Shown piece after piece: positions 1 to 8,692 of a stretch of DNA of 64,000 bases. Position numbers and translations under genes: made by a program. Position 1 is the first letter of the stretch, and each line of letters opens with the position of its first letter. Source of the stretch: an uncultured Sulfurovum sp. (GTDB lineage: Bacteria > Campylobacterota > Campylobacteria > Campylobacterales > Sulfurovaceae); assembly GCA_902727855.1 (NCBI GenBank), contig CACVAS010000107.1, forward strand, positions 124,001 to 188,000. The letters are read 5' to 3'. The notes beneath the pieces were generated by a model. It searched no databases, had not been told where the DNA came from, and worked only from the letters and a program-made list of their open reading frames with translations.

Positions 1-716
1 ATATGGTTGGCTAATGTATATTCATAGGCATGAAGCTTGTCTAAAGGATAGGAAGATCGCTTCATAATAGCTTTTGAAAGGGTTCTTATAGTACCACCAA
101 TACCAATAGCAAGATGATGCTTAAAATGCGAAGGAAGTGATAATAATTCATTTTGTATATAGGCTCTAGCCTTTGCATGCTTAGTAGCACTGTCTAAATC
201 TTTGTCAAAAAAGAGTTCTTTGAGTCGTACTGTGCCAAGGTCAAGTGAATAGGTATCAATAATTTCATTATTATGTATAAGAGACATATCGCTTGAGCCA
301 CCACCAATATCGATAGTGATACCAGAATGTACGGGAAGGAGGTTGTTGGCTGCAATGGCACCGTAAAGGGCTTCTTTTTTGCCATCTATAACATTTATGT
401 TTAACCCCAATTCATTATGAACCCACGAAATAAAATCTTGTGCATTAGGTGCATCTCTTAATGCAGATGTTGCGACACAATGGGTTTTTATTACTTGGTA
501 TTTTTGGATTGTATAAAGGAATGATTTAAGTGTAAGAAAGGCACGGGTAATACCAGGTACTTGAAGATGGCCCTTTTTTTCATAGGCACCTTCTCCAATA
601 CGAACTTTGGATTTTTGTTCACATATAAGGTGAAATCCATAACGACTTGTTTGTTCAAATATAACAAGTCTTGCTGAATTAGAACCAATATCAATGATAG
701 CAGTTCTAGTTAGCAT
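1..716 (-). CDS. Ppx/GppA-type phosphatase, 3' part cut by window edge
   Basis: Reading the minus strand from an ATG at 716 gives an open frame that runs off the left edge, so only about 238 N-terminal residues are visible. It begins MLTRTAIIDIGSNSARLVIF, the first phosphate-binding motif of the exopolyphosphatase / pppGpp phosphohydrolase (ASKHA-fold) family. A second motif, IDIGGGSSDMSL, and a GIGGTIRTL segment follow. The family hydrolyses polyphosphate and/or pppGpp in the cytoplasm; which activity this protein has cannot be decided here. The ATG lies one base after the ferredoxin stop codon, so the two genes are probably co-transcribed. Confidence 0.85.
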   Translation of the reverse strand, partial: MLTRTAIIDIGSNSARLVIFEQTSRYGFHLICEQKSKVRIGEGAYEKKGHLQVPGITRAFLTLKSFLYTIQKYQVIKTHCVATSALRDAPNAQDFISWVHNELGLNINVIDGKKEALYGAIAANNLLPVHSGITIDIGGGSSDMSLIHNNEIIDTYSLDLGTVRLKELFFDKDLDSATKHAKARAYIQNELLSLPSHFKHHLAIGIGGTIRTLSKAIMKRSSYPLDKLHAYEYTLANH

Positions 717-717
717 A

Positions 718-975
718 TTATGCGTTCAACTCTTCTTGTAACTTATGGTATTTAAACATAAGCTCTTCAGCATTTTCAACATTGTCAGGGTCCGAAATAA
801 TACAATCTACAGGACAAACTGCTATACATTGAGGTTCATCAAAATGACCTACACATTCAGTACATACATCAGGGTCGATAAGATATATTGGATCATTCTC
901 TTCTATTGCTTCATTTGGACACTCTTCTCTACAAGCATCACATGCGATACATTCGTCAGTTATTGTTAATGCCAT
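718..975 (-). CDS. YfhL-family 2[4Fe-4S] ferredoxin
   Basis: An 85-residue protein with two cysteine clusters. The first is CIACDACREECP; the second is CTECVGHFDEPQCIAVCP, with the longer insertion typical of YfhL/Alvin-type bacterial ferredoxins. It should be a soluble low-potential electron carrier. I chose the ATG at 975 (MALTITDECI) rather than the upstream ATG at 996 because an AGAGGA ribosome-binding sequence precedes it at the right distance, and family members start just before the first cluster. It is directly followed by the ppx/gppA-type gene. Confidence 0.9.
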   Translation of the reverse strand: MALTITDECIACDACREECPNEAIEENDPIYLIDPDVCTECVGHFDEPQCIAVCPVDCIISDPDNVENAEELMFKYHKLQEELNA

Positions 976-1157
976 GGCGTTTCCTCTATAGTTCATTAGA
1001 TATTATTTATAAGGAGTTATAACTCAAGATAGCTTACGCCCAAATTAAAAGAGAAGTAAAAAAAAATAATTTATAATATAATTTTTAAAAGAGTGGATAT
1101 ATCTCGCCTTTTGCAAGATATAGGTGTATAGTATGTAGAAAGTGTTAGAGAAAATGT

Positions 1158-1832
1158 TTAGGTGAGTTTTTTAGGAAAACAAAATCTATAGCCACGTCTT
1201 CGTACAGTTTCAATTGTTGAGATATCTAAAGGTTTATCCATTTTCTGACGAATTTGGTTAATAGCAACTTCTATAACGTTAGGTGTAACAAGTTCAGGTT
1301 CTTCCCAAATAGCATCCAAAAGTTGCTCTTTAGAAACAATCTGGTCTTTGTGCATGGCTAAGTGAGTTAAGACTTCAAACGGCTTACCTTTAAGCTCAAT
1401 CTCATTACCTTGGTAGATAATTTTTTCTTCTTCTGGATTGATTATCAGCTCATCTATTTCGATAATATTGGAAGCACCAAAACGTAATTTTGCTTCGATT
1501 CTAACGAGTAAAATGTCATAGTCTAGAGGTTTTTGTATAAAGTCATCTGCACCACTTTTAAGTGCAGATATTTCGCTCTGTTTATTTGTGTCTTCAGAGA
1601 GTACTATAACAGATGTCTTATGTGCGTTTTTTTTGATATCTGTGACAAAAGAGATATTTGTAGTTCCTGAAGGCTCCCAGCCTAACAAGACAAGATCATA
1701 GTTTCGGATATCAAGGTAATACTTTGCATCATTAATATTTTCAGCTACATCAGATTGATACTCTTTTTCTTGTAATGTCTTTGAAAGTAATTTTCCAAGT
1801 TCAATGTCATCTTCAATCACTAGTACTCTCAT
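1158..1832 (-). CDS. hsrA: HsrA-type orphan OmpR-family response regulator
   Basis: A 224-residue protein with a receiver domain (about 1-115) and a winged-helix Trans_reg_C DNA-binding domain (about 125-222). The DNA-binding half, including EVLTHLA, VSKEQLLDAIWEEPE and NVIEVAINQIRQKMDKP, closely resembles H. pylori HP1043/HsrA and C. jejuni Cj0355 as I remember them. Those are essential regulators that work without a cognate kinase. The normal phospho-acceptor aspartate is absent: the strand reads YDLVLLGWEP, with Gly at about residue 51. The acidic pocket near residues 7-9 and the lysine in the IQKP motif are kept. Control is therefore probably independent of phosphorylation. It appears monocistronic. 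Confidence 0.92.
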   Translation of the reverse strand: MRVLVIEDDIELGKLLSKTLQEKEYQSDVAENINDAKYYLDIRNYDLVLLGWEPSGTTNISFVTDIKKNAHKTSVIVLSEDTNKQSEISALKSGADDFIQKPLDYDILLVRIEAKLRFGASNIIEIDELIINPEEEKIIYQGNEIELKGKPFEVLTHLAMHKDQIVSKEQLLDAIWEEPELVTPNVIEVAINQIRQKMDKPLDISTIETVRRRGYRFCFPKKLT

Positions 1833-1864
1833 CTGAATATCCTTAATTTTAAGATTTATTTAAT

Positions 1865-1873
1865 ATTATAGCA
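1865..1873 (-). promoter_or_regulatory. Extended -10 promoter of hsrA
   Basis: On the minus strand this reads TGCTATAAT, a consensus extended -10 box. It ends about 33 bases before the hsrA ATG, leaving a leader of roughly 25 bases with an AAGGA ribosome-binding site. No convincing -35 is seen, as is usual for Campylobacterota sigma-70 promoters. Confidence 0.6.
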
Positions 1874-1910
1874 TAAAATAAAAGTTTCTGATACTAAAGT
1901 AACTAAAAAA

Positions 1911-2237
1911 TTAAAATGTCCATTTTGCACTAAGAGCGACTATACAATGTGGCAGTATATCTGGTTTTTCAATTTTAATTTGTAACGACTCAATATGTGG
2001 GTAAGTATGATGAATAAGTACTTTGAGACCAAGTAGCGCATCCTCAAGGAGTTCATAGCGTTTTTCTTTAAGCTCATTTTCAATGAGTTGTACTATATCT
2101 GCATAGTCAATGAAGTTTTTGGCACTATAGTTGTAACAAGCTTCAACATGTATGACAACACTTTGAGGTTTTTCTCTTTCAAAATCTAAAAGACCAATAA
2201 TGACATTAAAAGTCAGTGCATCTATATGTATGGTCAT
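1911..2237 (-). CDS. folB: Dihydroneopterin aldolase
   Basis: A 108-residue protein of the FolB/FolX fold, a little shorter than E. coli FolB. It would convert 7,8-dihydroneopterin to 6-hydroxymethyl-dihydropterin plus glycolaldehyde in folate synthesis. Family features seen are the N-terminal IDALTFNVIIGLLDFERE segment with the substrate-binding glutamate region, a central YADI motif, and KIEKPDILPH carrying the conserved lysine near the C-terminus. It starts 4 bases after the plsY stop codon, forming a plsY-folB operon that is also common in related bacteria. Confidence 0.85.
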   Translation of the reverse strand: MTIHIDALTFNVIIGLLDFEREKPQSVVIHVEACYNYSAKNFIDYADIVQLIENELKEKRYELLEDALLGLKVLIHHTYPHIESLQIKIEKPDILPHCIVALSAKWTF

Positions 2238-2241
2238 AGGG

Positions 2242-2865
2242 TTAAACTTTTGTTTCTTCTTTGTTAAATAATCTTACTATATTAGGAATATGTTTGTATG
2301 TAATAACAAGAGCAATAATCCATATGGGTGCATGAGAAATAATGCCGGGTACTTCCGGGTAGAGTACATAAGATGCAATAATAAATGCTGCCAAACCAAT
2401 GAGTGATGAAATAGACGAAATTTTTAATCCTTTGGCTGCAACTGCCCAAACAATAATAGCAATAAGTGCAGGGACTGGCATCATAACAAGTAGTACACCA
2501 AAACCTGTAGCAACACCTTTCCCCCCCTCAAAAAATAAAAAAGCTGAAAAACAGTGGCCCAGTACTGCGAGGACTGCAAGTGTCCAAAGAACACCTTCTG
2601 AAGCGCCTAAATATTGTGCAACTAAAATAACAAGTACACCTTTAATCGCATCTAAAAAGAGGGTAATAGCACCAAGTTTTTTAGCAAGTTTAGGATCCTT
2701 TTCTTTGACTACACGTAAGACATTGGTAGCACCAATGTTACCCGAACCTTCGTTTTTAATGTCTACACCTGCGAACTGTTTTGCCAGTATGTAGCCAAAA
2801 GGAATACCTGCTATGAGGTATGCAGCCAAATAGAGTAAGATGTTTTGATTTGTAAATAAGTCCAT
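2242..2865 (-). CDS. plsY: Acyl-phosphate:glycerol-3-phosphate acyltransferase PlsY
   Basis: A 207-residue integral membrane protein with about five hydrophobic segments. It would transfer an acyl chain from acyl-phosphate to glycerol-3-phosphate, the first step of phospholipid synthesis. The three conserved cytoplasmic motifs are visible: the glycine-rich GSGNIGATNVLR near residue 40, FEGGKGVATGFG in the middle, and the later HIPNIVRL segment. Length matches the family. It is the upstream gene of a two-gene operon with folB. Confidence 0.93.
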   Translation of the reverse strand: MDLFTNQNILLYLAAYLIAGIPFGYILAKQFAGVDIKNEGSGNIGATNVLRVVKEKDPKLAKKLGAITLFLDAIKGVLVILVAQYLGASEGVLWTLAVLAVLGHCFSAFLFFEGGKGVATGFGVLLVMMPVPALIAIIVWAVAAKGLKISSISSLIGLAAFIIASYVLYPEVPGIISHAPIWIIALVITYKHIPNIVRLFNKEETKV

Positions 2866-2999
2866 GATTGTTCCACAATTTTAATTTATAGTGTATGTAT
2901 ATATAGTGTACCTTTGATTAATAGGTGCACTACACAAGTTAATACTGCAATTTTAGCCGAATTTTGTTAAAATAGCTACAATTAGATGAAGGATAGGTA

Positions 3000-4007
3000 A
3001 TGAGTATTGACTTTAAAGCAGAAATAAATAGAATGAAAAAAGAGCTGGACGTTACAGTTGTGGCACACTATTATCAACGTGATGAAGTATTTGAAATGGC
3101 TGATATCGTGGGTGATAGCTTGGAGCTTGCACGTAGATGTCAAGCCAATGACAACAAGTGGGTAGTGTTTTGCGGTGTGGGGTTTATGGGGCAGTCTGTT
3201 AAGATTATAGACCCCCAGAAGCGTGTACTTATGCCAAAAATTGCTTGTTGTGCGATGGCGAGAATGATGGATGGCTCCTATTTTGAAGAATCTGTGCAGT
3301 ACATGGTTGATAATGGTGTATCTAAAGATGACATTTTACCTATTACTTACATTAATTCTGATGCTTCAGTGAAAGCAAAAGTAGGAGAGATGGGTGGACT
3401 TGTATGTACTTCTTCAAATGCTTTTAAAATTATAGAAAAAGGGTTAGAGAGTGGTAAAAAAATACTTTTTGTACCAGACAGATGTTTAGGACAAAATTTT
3501 GCTATACAGATGGGTTTAAAGTCTTGTGTGATTGGTGTGGAAGAAGATGGTAAAGCATGTGACCCAAAAGAAGCAGATATTATCTGTTTTAATGGTTTTT
3601 GTTCTGTGCACCAGCTTTTTACTGTAGATGACATAGAGTTTTATCGTAACAAGTTTCCAGATATTAAAATAGCTGTACACCCTGAGTGTGATCCTTCAGT
3701 TGTCGCTGCTGCTGACTTTTCAGGTTCTACTTCTCAACTTATAAAGTATGTCAATGACCTAGACCCAGAACAAAAAGTAGCTATTGGTACAGAGTACAAC
3801 CTTGTAAACCGTATGAGAAAAGGTAACACATATGTACTCTCGTCAACGAAGCCAGAGTGTCCTACTATGAATGAAACAACTTTAGAGGATTTATATAACA
3901 CATTAAAGTCCATAGAAGATGATAAACCTATGAATGAGATAGTTGTTGACCCTGAGGTTAGAAAGTACGCAAACATGGCGTTAGAACGTATGTTGGCGTT
4001 AAAATAA
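3000..4007 (+). CDS. nadA: Quinolinate synthase A
   Basis: A 335-residue cytoplasmic iron-sulfur enzyme that condenses iminoaspartate with dihydroxyacetone phosphate to give quinolinate in NAD synthesis. Family signatures are VVAHYYQRDEVFEMADIVGD at the N-terminus, FCGVGFMGQS, GFCSVHQLF, AVHPECDPSV and the late KPECPTMNETTLEDLYNTL. The cysteines in the first, second and last of these fit the [4Fe-4S] ligands of NadA. A GAAGGA ribosome-binding site precedes the ATG, and two -10-like boxes (TAAAAT near 2968 and TACAAT at 2977) lie just upstream. The stop overlaps the start of nadC by one base. Confidence 0.97.
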   Translation: MSIDFKAEINRMKKELDVTVVAHYYQRDEVFEMADIVGDSLELARRCQANDNKWVVFCGVGFMGQSVKIIDPQKRVLMPKIACCAMARMMDGSYFEESVQYMVDNGVSKDDILPITYINSDASVKAKVGEMGGLVCTSSNAFKIIEKGLESGKKILFVPDRCLGQNFAIQMGLKSCVIGVEEDGKACDPKEADIICFNGFCSVHQLFTVDDIEFYRNKFPDIKIAVHPECDPSVVAAADFSGSTSQLIKYVNDLDPEQKVAIGTEYNLVNRMRKGNTYVLSSTKPECPTMNETTLEDLYNTLKSIEDDKPMNEIVVDPEVRKYANMALERMLALK

Positions 4008-4825
4008 TGCTAAAAGAACAATTTTTACAAGCACTTGTAAGGGAAGATATAGGACGTGGGGACTTATTTTCTCGCATTTCTGTAGGTAAATATATACGTG
4101 CTTACATAATTGCAAAAAGTGATGGAGTGTTCGCAGGGCAAGAGTATGTGGAAACATTAGCCAAAATGTATGACCTTTCTCTGTCATGGAAAGTAAATGA
4201 TGGTGAGTCGTTTAGCAAGGGCGAGAAACTGCTTTTCATCTCTGGTGATTCTAAAACGATACTTTCATTAGAGCGTTCTATTTTAGATATGGTGCTTCAT
4301 GCAAGTTCTATTGCAACTTTGACTTCTAAGTATGTGAGTGCTATTGCAAATACAGGTGTCAAGTTGTTAGACACGAGAAAGACAAGACCACTTTTACGCG
4401 AATTTGAAAAGTATGCAGTACGTTGTGGGGGTGGCATTAACCATCGTATGGGATTAGATGACTGTCTAATGCTGAAAGATACACATTTAAAAACGATAGA
4501 TAACTTGGAAGGATTCATGGTAAAAGTACGCCAAAAAATACCTTTTACCTCTAAAGTAGAGATAGAGTGTGAGAGTTTAGAGATGGCACAAAATGCCATG
4601 AAGGCAGGAGCAGATATTGTGATGTGTGATAACATGAGCTTAGAAGAAACCAAAGAAGTTGTCGCTTACAGAAATGCAAACTATACACATATTTTATTGG
4701 AAGCTTCAGGGAATGTCACTTTAGATACAATAGAGCAGATAGCGACGACGGGTGTGGATGCCATTAGTTCAGGTGCTGTAATACATCAAGCCAATTGGAT
4801 TGACTTGTCCATGAAAGTTGAATAG
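4007..4825 (+). CDS. nadC: Nicotinate-nucleotide pyrophosphorylase (carboxylating)
   Basis: A 272-residue enzyme that converts quinolinate and PRPP to nicotinate mononucleotide, the step after NadA. Seen are LLDTRKTRPLLREFEKYAVR (phosphate and quinolinate binding), CGGGINHRMGLDD, LKDTH, the VEIECESLEMA strand and the C-terminal GVDAISSGA barrel motif. Length is normal. The ATG overlaps the nadA stop (TAATG), and the stop overlaps the GTG of the next gene, so nadA, nadC and the DHH gene form a tightly coupled operon. Confidence 0.97.
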   Translation: MLKEQFLQALVREDIGRGDLFSRISVGKYIRAYIIAKSDGVFAGQEYVETLAKMYDLSLSWKVNDGESFSKGEKLLFISGDSKTILSLERSILDMVLHASSIATLTSKYVSAIANTGVKLLDTRKTRPLLREFEKYAVRCGGGINHRMGLDDCLMLKDTHLKTIDNLEGFMVKVRQKIPFTSKVEIECESLEMAQNAMKAGADIVMCDNMSLEETKEVVAYRNANYTHILLEASGNVTLDTIEQIATTGVDAISSGAVIHQANWIDLSMKVE

Positions 4826-5823
4826 TGAGAAAAAGTAGCGTAACTCAAGCACCTACAACAAAACAGCTTCTTCCTCATAAGAAAGTAGAAGAAAAAATAG
4901 AAAATGCAACATCTGTCACGATACTTTCACATGTAAACCCTGATGCTGATGCTTTAGGTACTGCCTTGGGTATCTATGTTTTACTCAAGTACAATGCTAA
5001 TGTAAAAGTAGAAGTAGTGAATGCCTCTAACATATTACCAAAGTACCTAGATTTTTTACCATATTTTCATAAAATAAAAAAACATATAAACTATGCAGAT
5101 TCACTTATTATTTCTTGTGATTGTGCATCTGTTGATAGACTAGGTTTTGAACTTAAGCATAGAGATATTATTAATATCGATCATCATGAGAGTAATACAA
5201 TGTTTGGGAACATTAATGTTGTATTAGATAAGTATGCTTCTTCATCACACGTTGCATTTAGGTTGTTTGAAAAAATATACACAATAAATAAAGATGCCGC
5301 TACATGTTTTTATGCAGCGTTACTTTCAGATACTAGACATTTTACAACAAGGTCAGTGGATTATGAGGTGTTTAGTGTTGCAAAGGTATTAGTAGAAAAT
5401 GGCGCAAAGCCTGATGAGATTGCGTCAAAGATGACACAAAGAAAATCATTGGCATCTATGCGAATATTAGAAAAGGCATTGGCATCTTTATCTTTTTACA
5501 ATGATGCAAAAGTAGCAGTTTTAACAGTCAGCCAAGAAGAAATTTTACAAACAGGTGCTAATGTACCTGATATGGAAGGTATTGTAGAATTTGCAGCTGC
5601 TTTAGTGACAGTAGAAATGGCTATTTTTGCGATGGAGTTAAAAGATAGTGTACGTATTTCTTTAAGAAGTAAAGGTATAGATGTATCAAAAATTGCTAAG
5701 AGTTTAGGTGGAGGTGGTCACAGGTTAGCAGCTGGATTTAGTATAAATGGTGGTAACCTGGAAGAGAGTATAGAAACAACTCTGGCTAAGGTTAAAATGT
5801 TAGAATCTTTGTCAAATTTATAA
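4825..5823 (+). CDS. DHH-family phosphoesterase (NrnA-like)
   Basis: A 332-residue DHH/DHHA1 protein. The DHH domain (about 20-175) has SHVNPDADALGTALGIY, CDCAS, NIDHHESN and LLSDTRHFTTR, which hold the metal-binding aspartates and histidines. The DHHA1 domain near the end has GGGGHRLAAGF. This is the layout of bifunctional nanoRNase/pAp phosphatase (NrnA), which degrades 2-5 nt RNAs and recycles 3'-phosphoadenosine 5'-phosphate; which substrates it uses is an inference. The start is a GTG overlapping the nadC stop (TAGTG). Confidence 0.85.
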   Translation: MRKSSVTQAPTTKQLLPHKKVEEKIENATSVTILSHVNPDADALGTALGIYVLLKYNANVKVEVVNASNILPKYLDFLPYFHKIKKHINYADSLIISCDCASVDRLGFELKHRDIINIDHHESNTMFGNINVVLDKYASSSHVAFRLFEKIYTINKDAATCFYAALLSDTRHFTTRSVDYEVFSVAKVLVENGAKPDEIASKMTQRKSLASMRILEKALASLSFYNDAKVAVLTVSQEEILQTGANVPDMEGIVEFAAALVTVEMAIFAMELKDSVRISLRSKGIDVSKIAKSLGGGGHRLAAGFSINGGNLEESIETTLAKVKMLESLSNL

Positions 5824-5840
5824 AGTAAGTTAGGAAAAAA

Positions 5841-7223
5841 ATGCGAAATAGAAGTAGTAGTAATAGTGGATTTAAAATTATAATAGGGATACTCTTAGTA
5901 GGCATAATAGTTGGTGCGGGGTATGTTTATACCGCACCTGAGTTTGAAAGAGAATCTCCTATTATTGAGAGCCAGAAAAATATTTTTTGGAATAGAACTG
6001 ACCCTTTAAAGCTTAAGTTCACAGATAATTTTGCATTGAAGCATTACGAACTCATTTTAAGTGATGGTGTAAAACGTATCATGATTGGTAGTGGTGATTT
6101 TGAAAAAACAGTAAAAGAACAAACTTTATTGGTACATTATCCTAAGAGCAATACACTCAATAAAAAAGCAAAAAAACTACAGTTGAGTGTCAGCGTAGAT
6201 GATAATAGTATGTGGAATTTTTTTCAAGGTAATAAAACGCTCAAAACTATTGATATACAAATAGATCATAAACGTCCTACTATTAATATACTTGCTAACT
6301 CGTATAGTATTACACAAGGTGGATCTGCGCTAGTTGTATTTTACGCAGAAGATAAAAATTTAGACACCTTACATGTTGAGGTTGGAGATAAAGAATTTAA
6401 GGTACAGCCATACAAAAAAGAGGGATATTTTGCGGCACTTATTGCATGGCCGTTTAATAAAAAAGATTTTGATGCAAAAATTGTTGCTACAGATAAGGCT
6501 AATAATAAACGTATTACAGAGATACCTTTCTATCTGAAAAATCGTTCTTATAAGGTATCATGGATTAGGGTTAAAGATAAGTTCTTAGATGGAAAAATTA
6601 CTGATCTTGCATCTGCAGATCCAGAGTATGCAGATATTACAGATAAAATAGAGAAGTTTGTTGCAGTGAATGAAAAAATGCGTTTAAAAAATGAAGAAAA
6701 AATACATATATTAAGTAGTGGAATCTCGTCAAAGATATTAGACAAGTGGAAAATTAAAAAGTTCTATCCATTAAAGAATGGTGCAAAAGTGGCTAGTTAT
6801 GGTGATGAACGACATTATTATTATGGAACTAAAGATAATGAAGTGTCGACTTCATATCATGTGGGGTATGATCTAGCAAGTACTAAAATGGCAGTCATTA
6901 AAACATCAAATGCAGGAAAAGTAGTGTTTTCAAATGAAAATGGTATTTACGGAAATATGCCTATGATTGATCACGGTTTAGGATTGTATTCATTGTATGG
7001 ACATTGTTCTCAACTTTTGGTAAAAGAGGGCGATGAAGTAGTTGCTGGACAAGCCATAGCCAAAACAGGCATATCTGGGCTTGCACTCGGAGATCATTTA
7101 CACTTTGGCATTTTAGTTCAGGGTATTGAAGTAAGACCTGTTGAATGGTTTGATAGTGAGTGGATACGTAAAAATATAGATATAGTATTCAGTAAAGCAG
7201 ATAAGATTATTTTTCCATCATAA
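5841..7223 (+). CDS. Membrane-anchored M23 (LytM) peptidoglycan endopeptidase
   Basis: A 460-residue protein with an N-terminal transmembrane anchor (residues about 10-32) and a long periplasmic region of beta-rich sequence. The C-terminal M23 domain (about 320-430) has YHVGYDLAS with the first zinc ligands, YSLYGHCSQL and the closing GDHLHFGI motif (HxH). All zinc and catalytic residues seem present, so it should be an active peptidoglycan cross-link hydrolase, the class that sets cell shape in Helicobacter and Campylobacter. It starts 17 bases after the DHH gene and precedes lpxC, as in C. jejuni. Confidence 0.9.
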   Translation: MRNRSSSNSGFKIIIGILLVGIIVGAGYVYTAPEFERESPIIESQKNIFWNRTDPLKLKFTDNFALKHYELILSDGVKRIMIGSGDFEKTVKEQTLLVHYPKSNTLNKKAKKLQLSVSVDDNSMWNFFQGNKTLKTIDIQIDHKRPTINILANSYSITQGGSALVVFYAEDKNLDTLHVEVGDKEFKVQPYKKEGYFAALIAWPFNKKDFDAKIVATDKANNKRITEIPFYLKNRSYKVSWIRVKDKFLDGKITDLASADPEYADITDKIEKFVAVNEKMRLKNEEKIHILSSGISSKILDKWKIKKFYPLKNGAKVASYGDERHYYYGTKDNEVSTSYHVGYDLASTKMAVIKTSNAGKVVFSNENGIYGNMPMIDHGLGLYSLYGHCSQLLVKEGDEVVAGQAIAKTGISGLALGDHLHFGILVQGIEVRPVEWFDSEWIRKNIDIVFSKADKIIFPS

Positions 7224-7286
7224 TCAAGTAAAATAAAATAAAAATTTATCTATTGTGAATTTATTACACATTATTTTACAAAAGTG

Positions 7287-7295
7287 TGCTATAAT
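7287..7295 (+). promoter_or_regulatory. Extended -10 promoter of the lpxC operon
   Basis: TGCTATAAT, a perfect extended -10 element, lies 43 bases upstream of the lpxC ATG in the 115-base gap after the M23 gene. No good -35 is visible. A GAAAGGAGAG ribosome-binding sequence precedes the ATG. Confidence 0.6.
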
Positions 7296-7338
7296 TCTTT
7301 ATAAATTTATATAATAGCTTGAAAGGAGAGAACTTCAT

Positions 7339-8226
7339 ATGCAACAAAGAACCATTAATAAAGCTGTAGAAGTTGTAGGGATAGGTTTACATAAAGGTGA
7401 GCCAATTAAGCTTCGTTTAGAGCCTTTAGGTACAGATGCCGGTATTGTGTTTTACCGTGAAGACTTAGCATTAAATATAGCACTCTCTCCAGATGCTGTC
7501 ATAGACACTCGTATGGCTACTGTCATAGGAGATAAAGAAAAAGGGTATATCTCTACGATAGAACATTTTTTATCTGCTGTATATGCATATGGTATAGACA
7601 ATATGCGTGTCATTGTGAATGGCAATGAGATGCCAATTATGGATGGCTCAGCTATTTCATTTTGTCTTCTTCTTGATGAAGCAGGGATTAAAGAACAAGA
7701 AATTTCAAAAAAAATATTACGTGTAAAAAAAGTTGTTGAAGTACAAGATGGTGATAAGTTTGTGCGCATGCGTCCAAGTGATGATGCTACATTTAATTTT
7801 GAAATTGACTTTAATCATCCTGTTATTGGGAAACAAAAAGAGAGCTTTCACTTTTCTATGTATGATTTTGTCGAAGAGATAGCAAGAGCTAGAACTTTTG
7901 GTTTTGCAAAAGATATACAGTATCTACAAAGTCAAAACTTAGCGTTAGGAGCTTCTTTAAAAAATGCTATAGGTTTAGATGATCACAAGGTATTAAATCC
8001 TGAAGGATTACGGTTTAATAATGAGTTTGCAAGACATAAAATATTAGATGCCATGGGCGATATGATGGTGTGTGGTCACAATATTTTAGGGGCATATGAG
8101 TCATTTGCTGGAAGTCATCACCTCAATTATGAATTGACATCTAAGCTGCTTTCAGATGCTTCTAACTATGAGCTTGTTGCTGTTGAATCTTTGCAAAGTA
8201 GAGCATTTGCAAAATCTTTTGCCTAA
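7339..8226 (+). CDS. lpxC: UDP-3-O-acyl-N-acetylglucosamine deacetylase
   Basis: A 295-residue zinc deacetylase that performs the committed step of lipid A synthesis. Visible are the N-terminal QRTINKAVEVVGIGLHKGE, STIEHFLSAV (zinc-ligand histidine), NGNEMPIMDGSA, RARTFGF, and FARHKILDAMGDM, which contains the HKxxDxxGD zinc and catalytic motif. The C-terminal GSHHLN matches the catalytic histidine region. Length is normal for the family. It is the first gene after an extended -10 promoter, and the tsaB-like gene overlaps its end. Confidence 0.97.
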   Translation: MQQRTINKAVEVVGIGLHKGEPIKLRLEPLGTDAGIVFYREDLALNIALSPDAVIDTRMATVIGDKEKGYISTIEHFLSAVYAYGIDNMRVIVNGNEMPIMDGSAISFCLLLDEAGIKEQEISKKILRVKKVVEVQDGDKFVRMRPSDDATFNFEIDFNHPVIGKQKESFHFSMYDFVEEIARARTFGFAKDIQYLQSQNLALGASLKNAIGLDDHKVLNPEGLRFNNEFARHKILDAMGDMMVCGHNILGAYESFAGSHHLNYELTSKLLSDASNYELVAVESLQSRAFAKSFA

Positions 8227-8677
8227 GAAGTATACACTTCTGATTATTTCTATATCATCACCTATTCTTGTAGGTGTGTATGAGGATGGACTTTTAATAA
8301 AAAAAATAGAGTCCACAAAAAAAACATCTGAAATTTTACTCCCAATTATTGTCAAAGAACTTGACCTCTATGATATTTCTAATATTATTTATACAAGAGG
8401 ACCAGGGTCATATATGGCCATTAAGTTAACATATATTATTCTTAAAACTATTGAAATTACAAGAAATATTCATTGTATCGGATGTAGTGGATTTTTATTA
8501 AATGATAATAAGCCTATTAAAGCGATAGGTAACCTTTATTTTATCAAGGAAAAAGAGACTATAATAACAAAAAAATATGAGCAGCCGGTCAATATTAATT
8601 TTATATTACCTCAAAGTATTCATGATCTCCCTATAGATGAAGAATCAACCCCTGAGTATATATTGCCAGCTGTATAA
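8219..8677 (+). CDS. TsaB-like tRNA threonylcarbamoyladenosine protein, short form
   Basis: A 152-residue protein if translation starts at the TTG at 8219, just inside the lpxC stop. A longer frame from the ATG at 8156 would overlap lpxC by 71 bases and adds only residues unlike the family. The N-terminus LLIISISSPILVGVYEDG and the internal YTRGPGSYMAIKLTYIILKT match the TsaB pattern (phosphate-binding beta-hairpin and GPGSFTGLR-like loop). It is much shorter than the 220-230 residues of E. coli TsaB, as in other Campylobacterota at this position. It would act with TsaD and TsaE in making t6A on tRNA. Function rests on motif and gene order. Confidence 0.65.
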   Translation: MPKKYTLLIISISSPILVGVYEDGLLIKKIESTKKTSEILLPIIVKELDLYDISNIIYTRGPGSYMAIKLTYIILKTIEITRNIHCIGCSGFLLNDNKPIKAIGNLYFIKEKETIITKKYEQPVNINFILPQSIHDLPIDEESTPEYILPAV

Positions 8678-8692
8678 TGAAAGAAGTAATGA

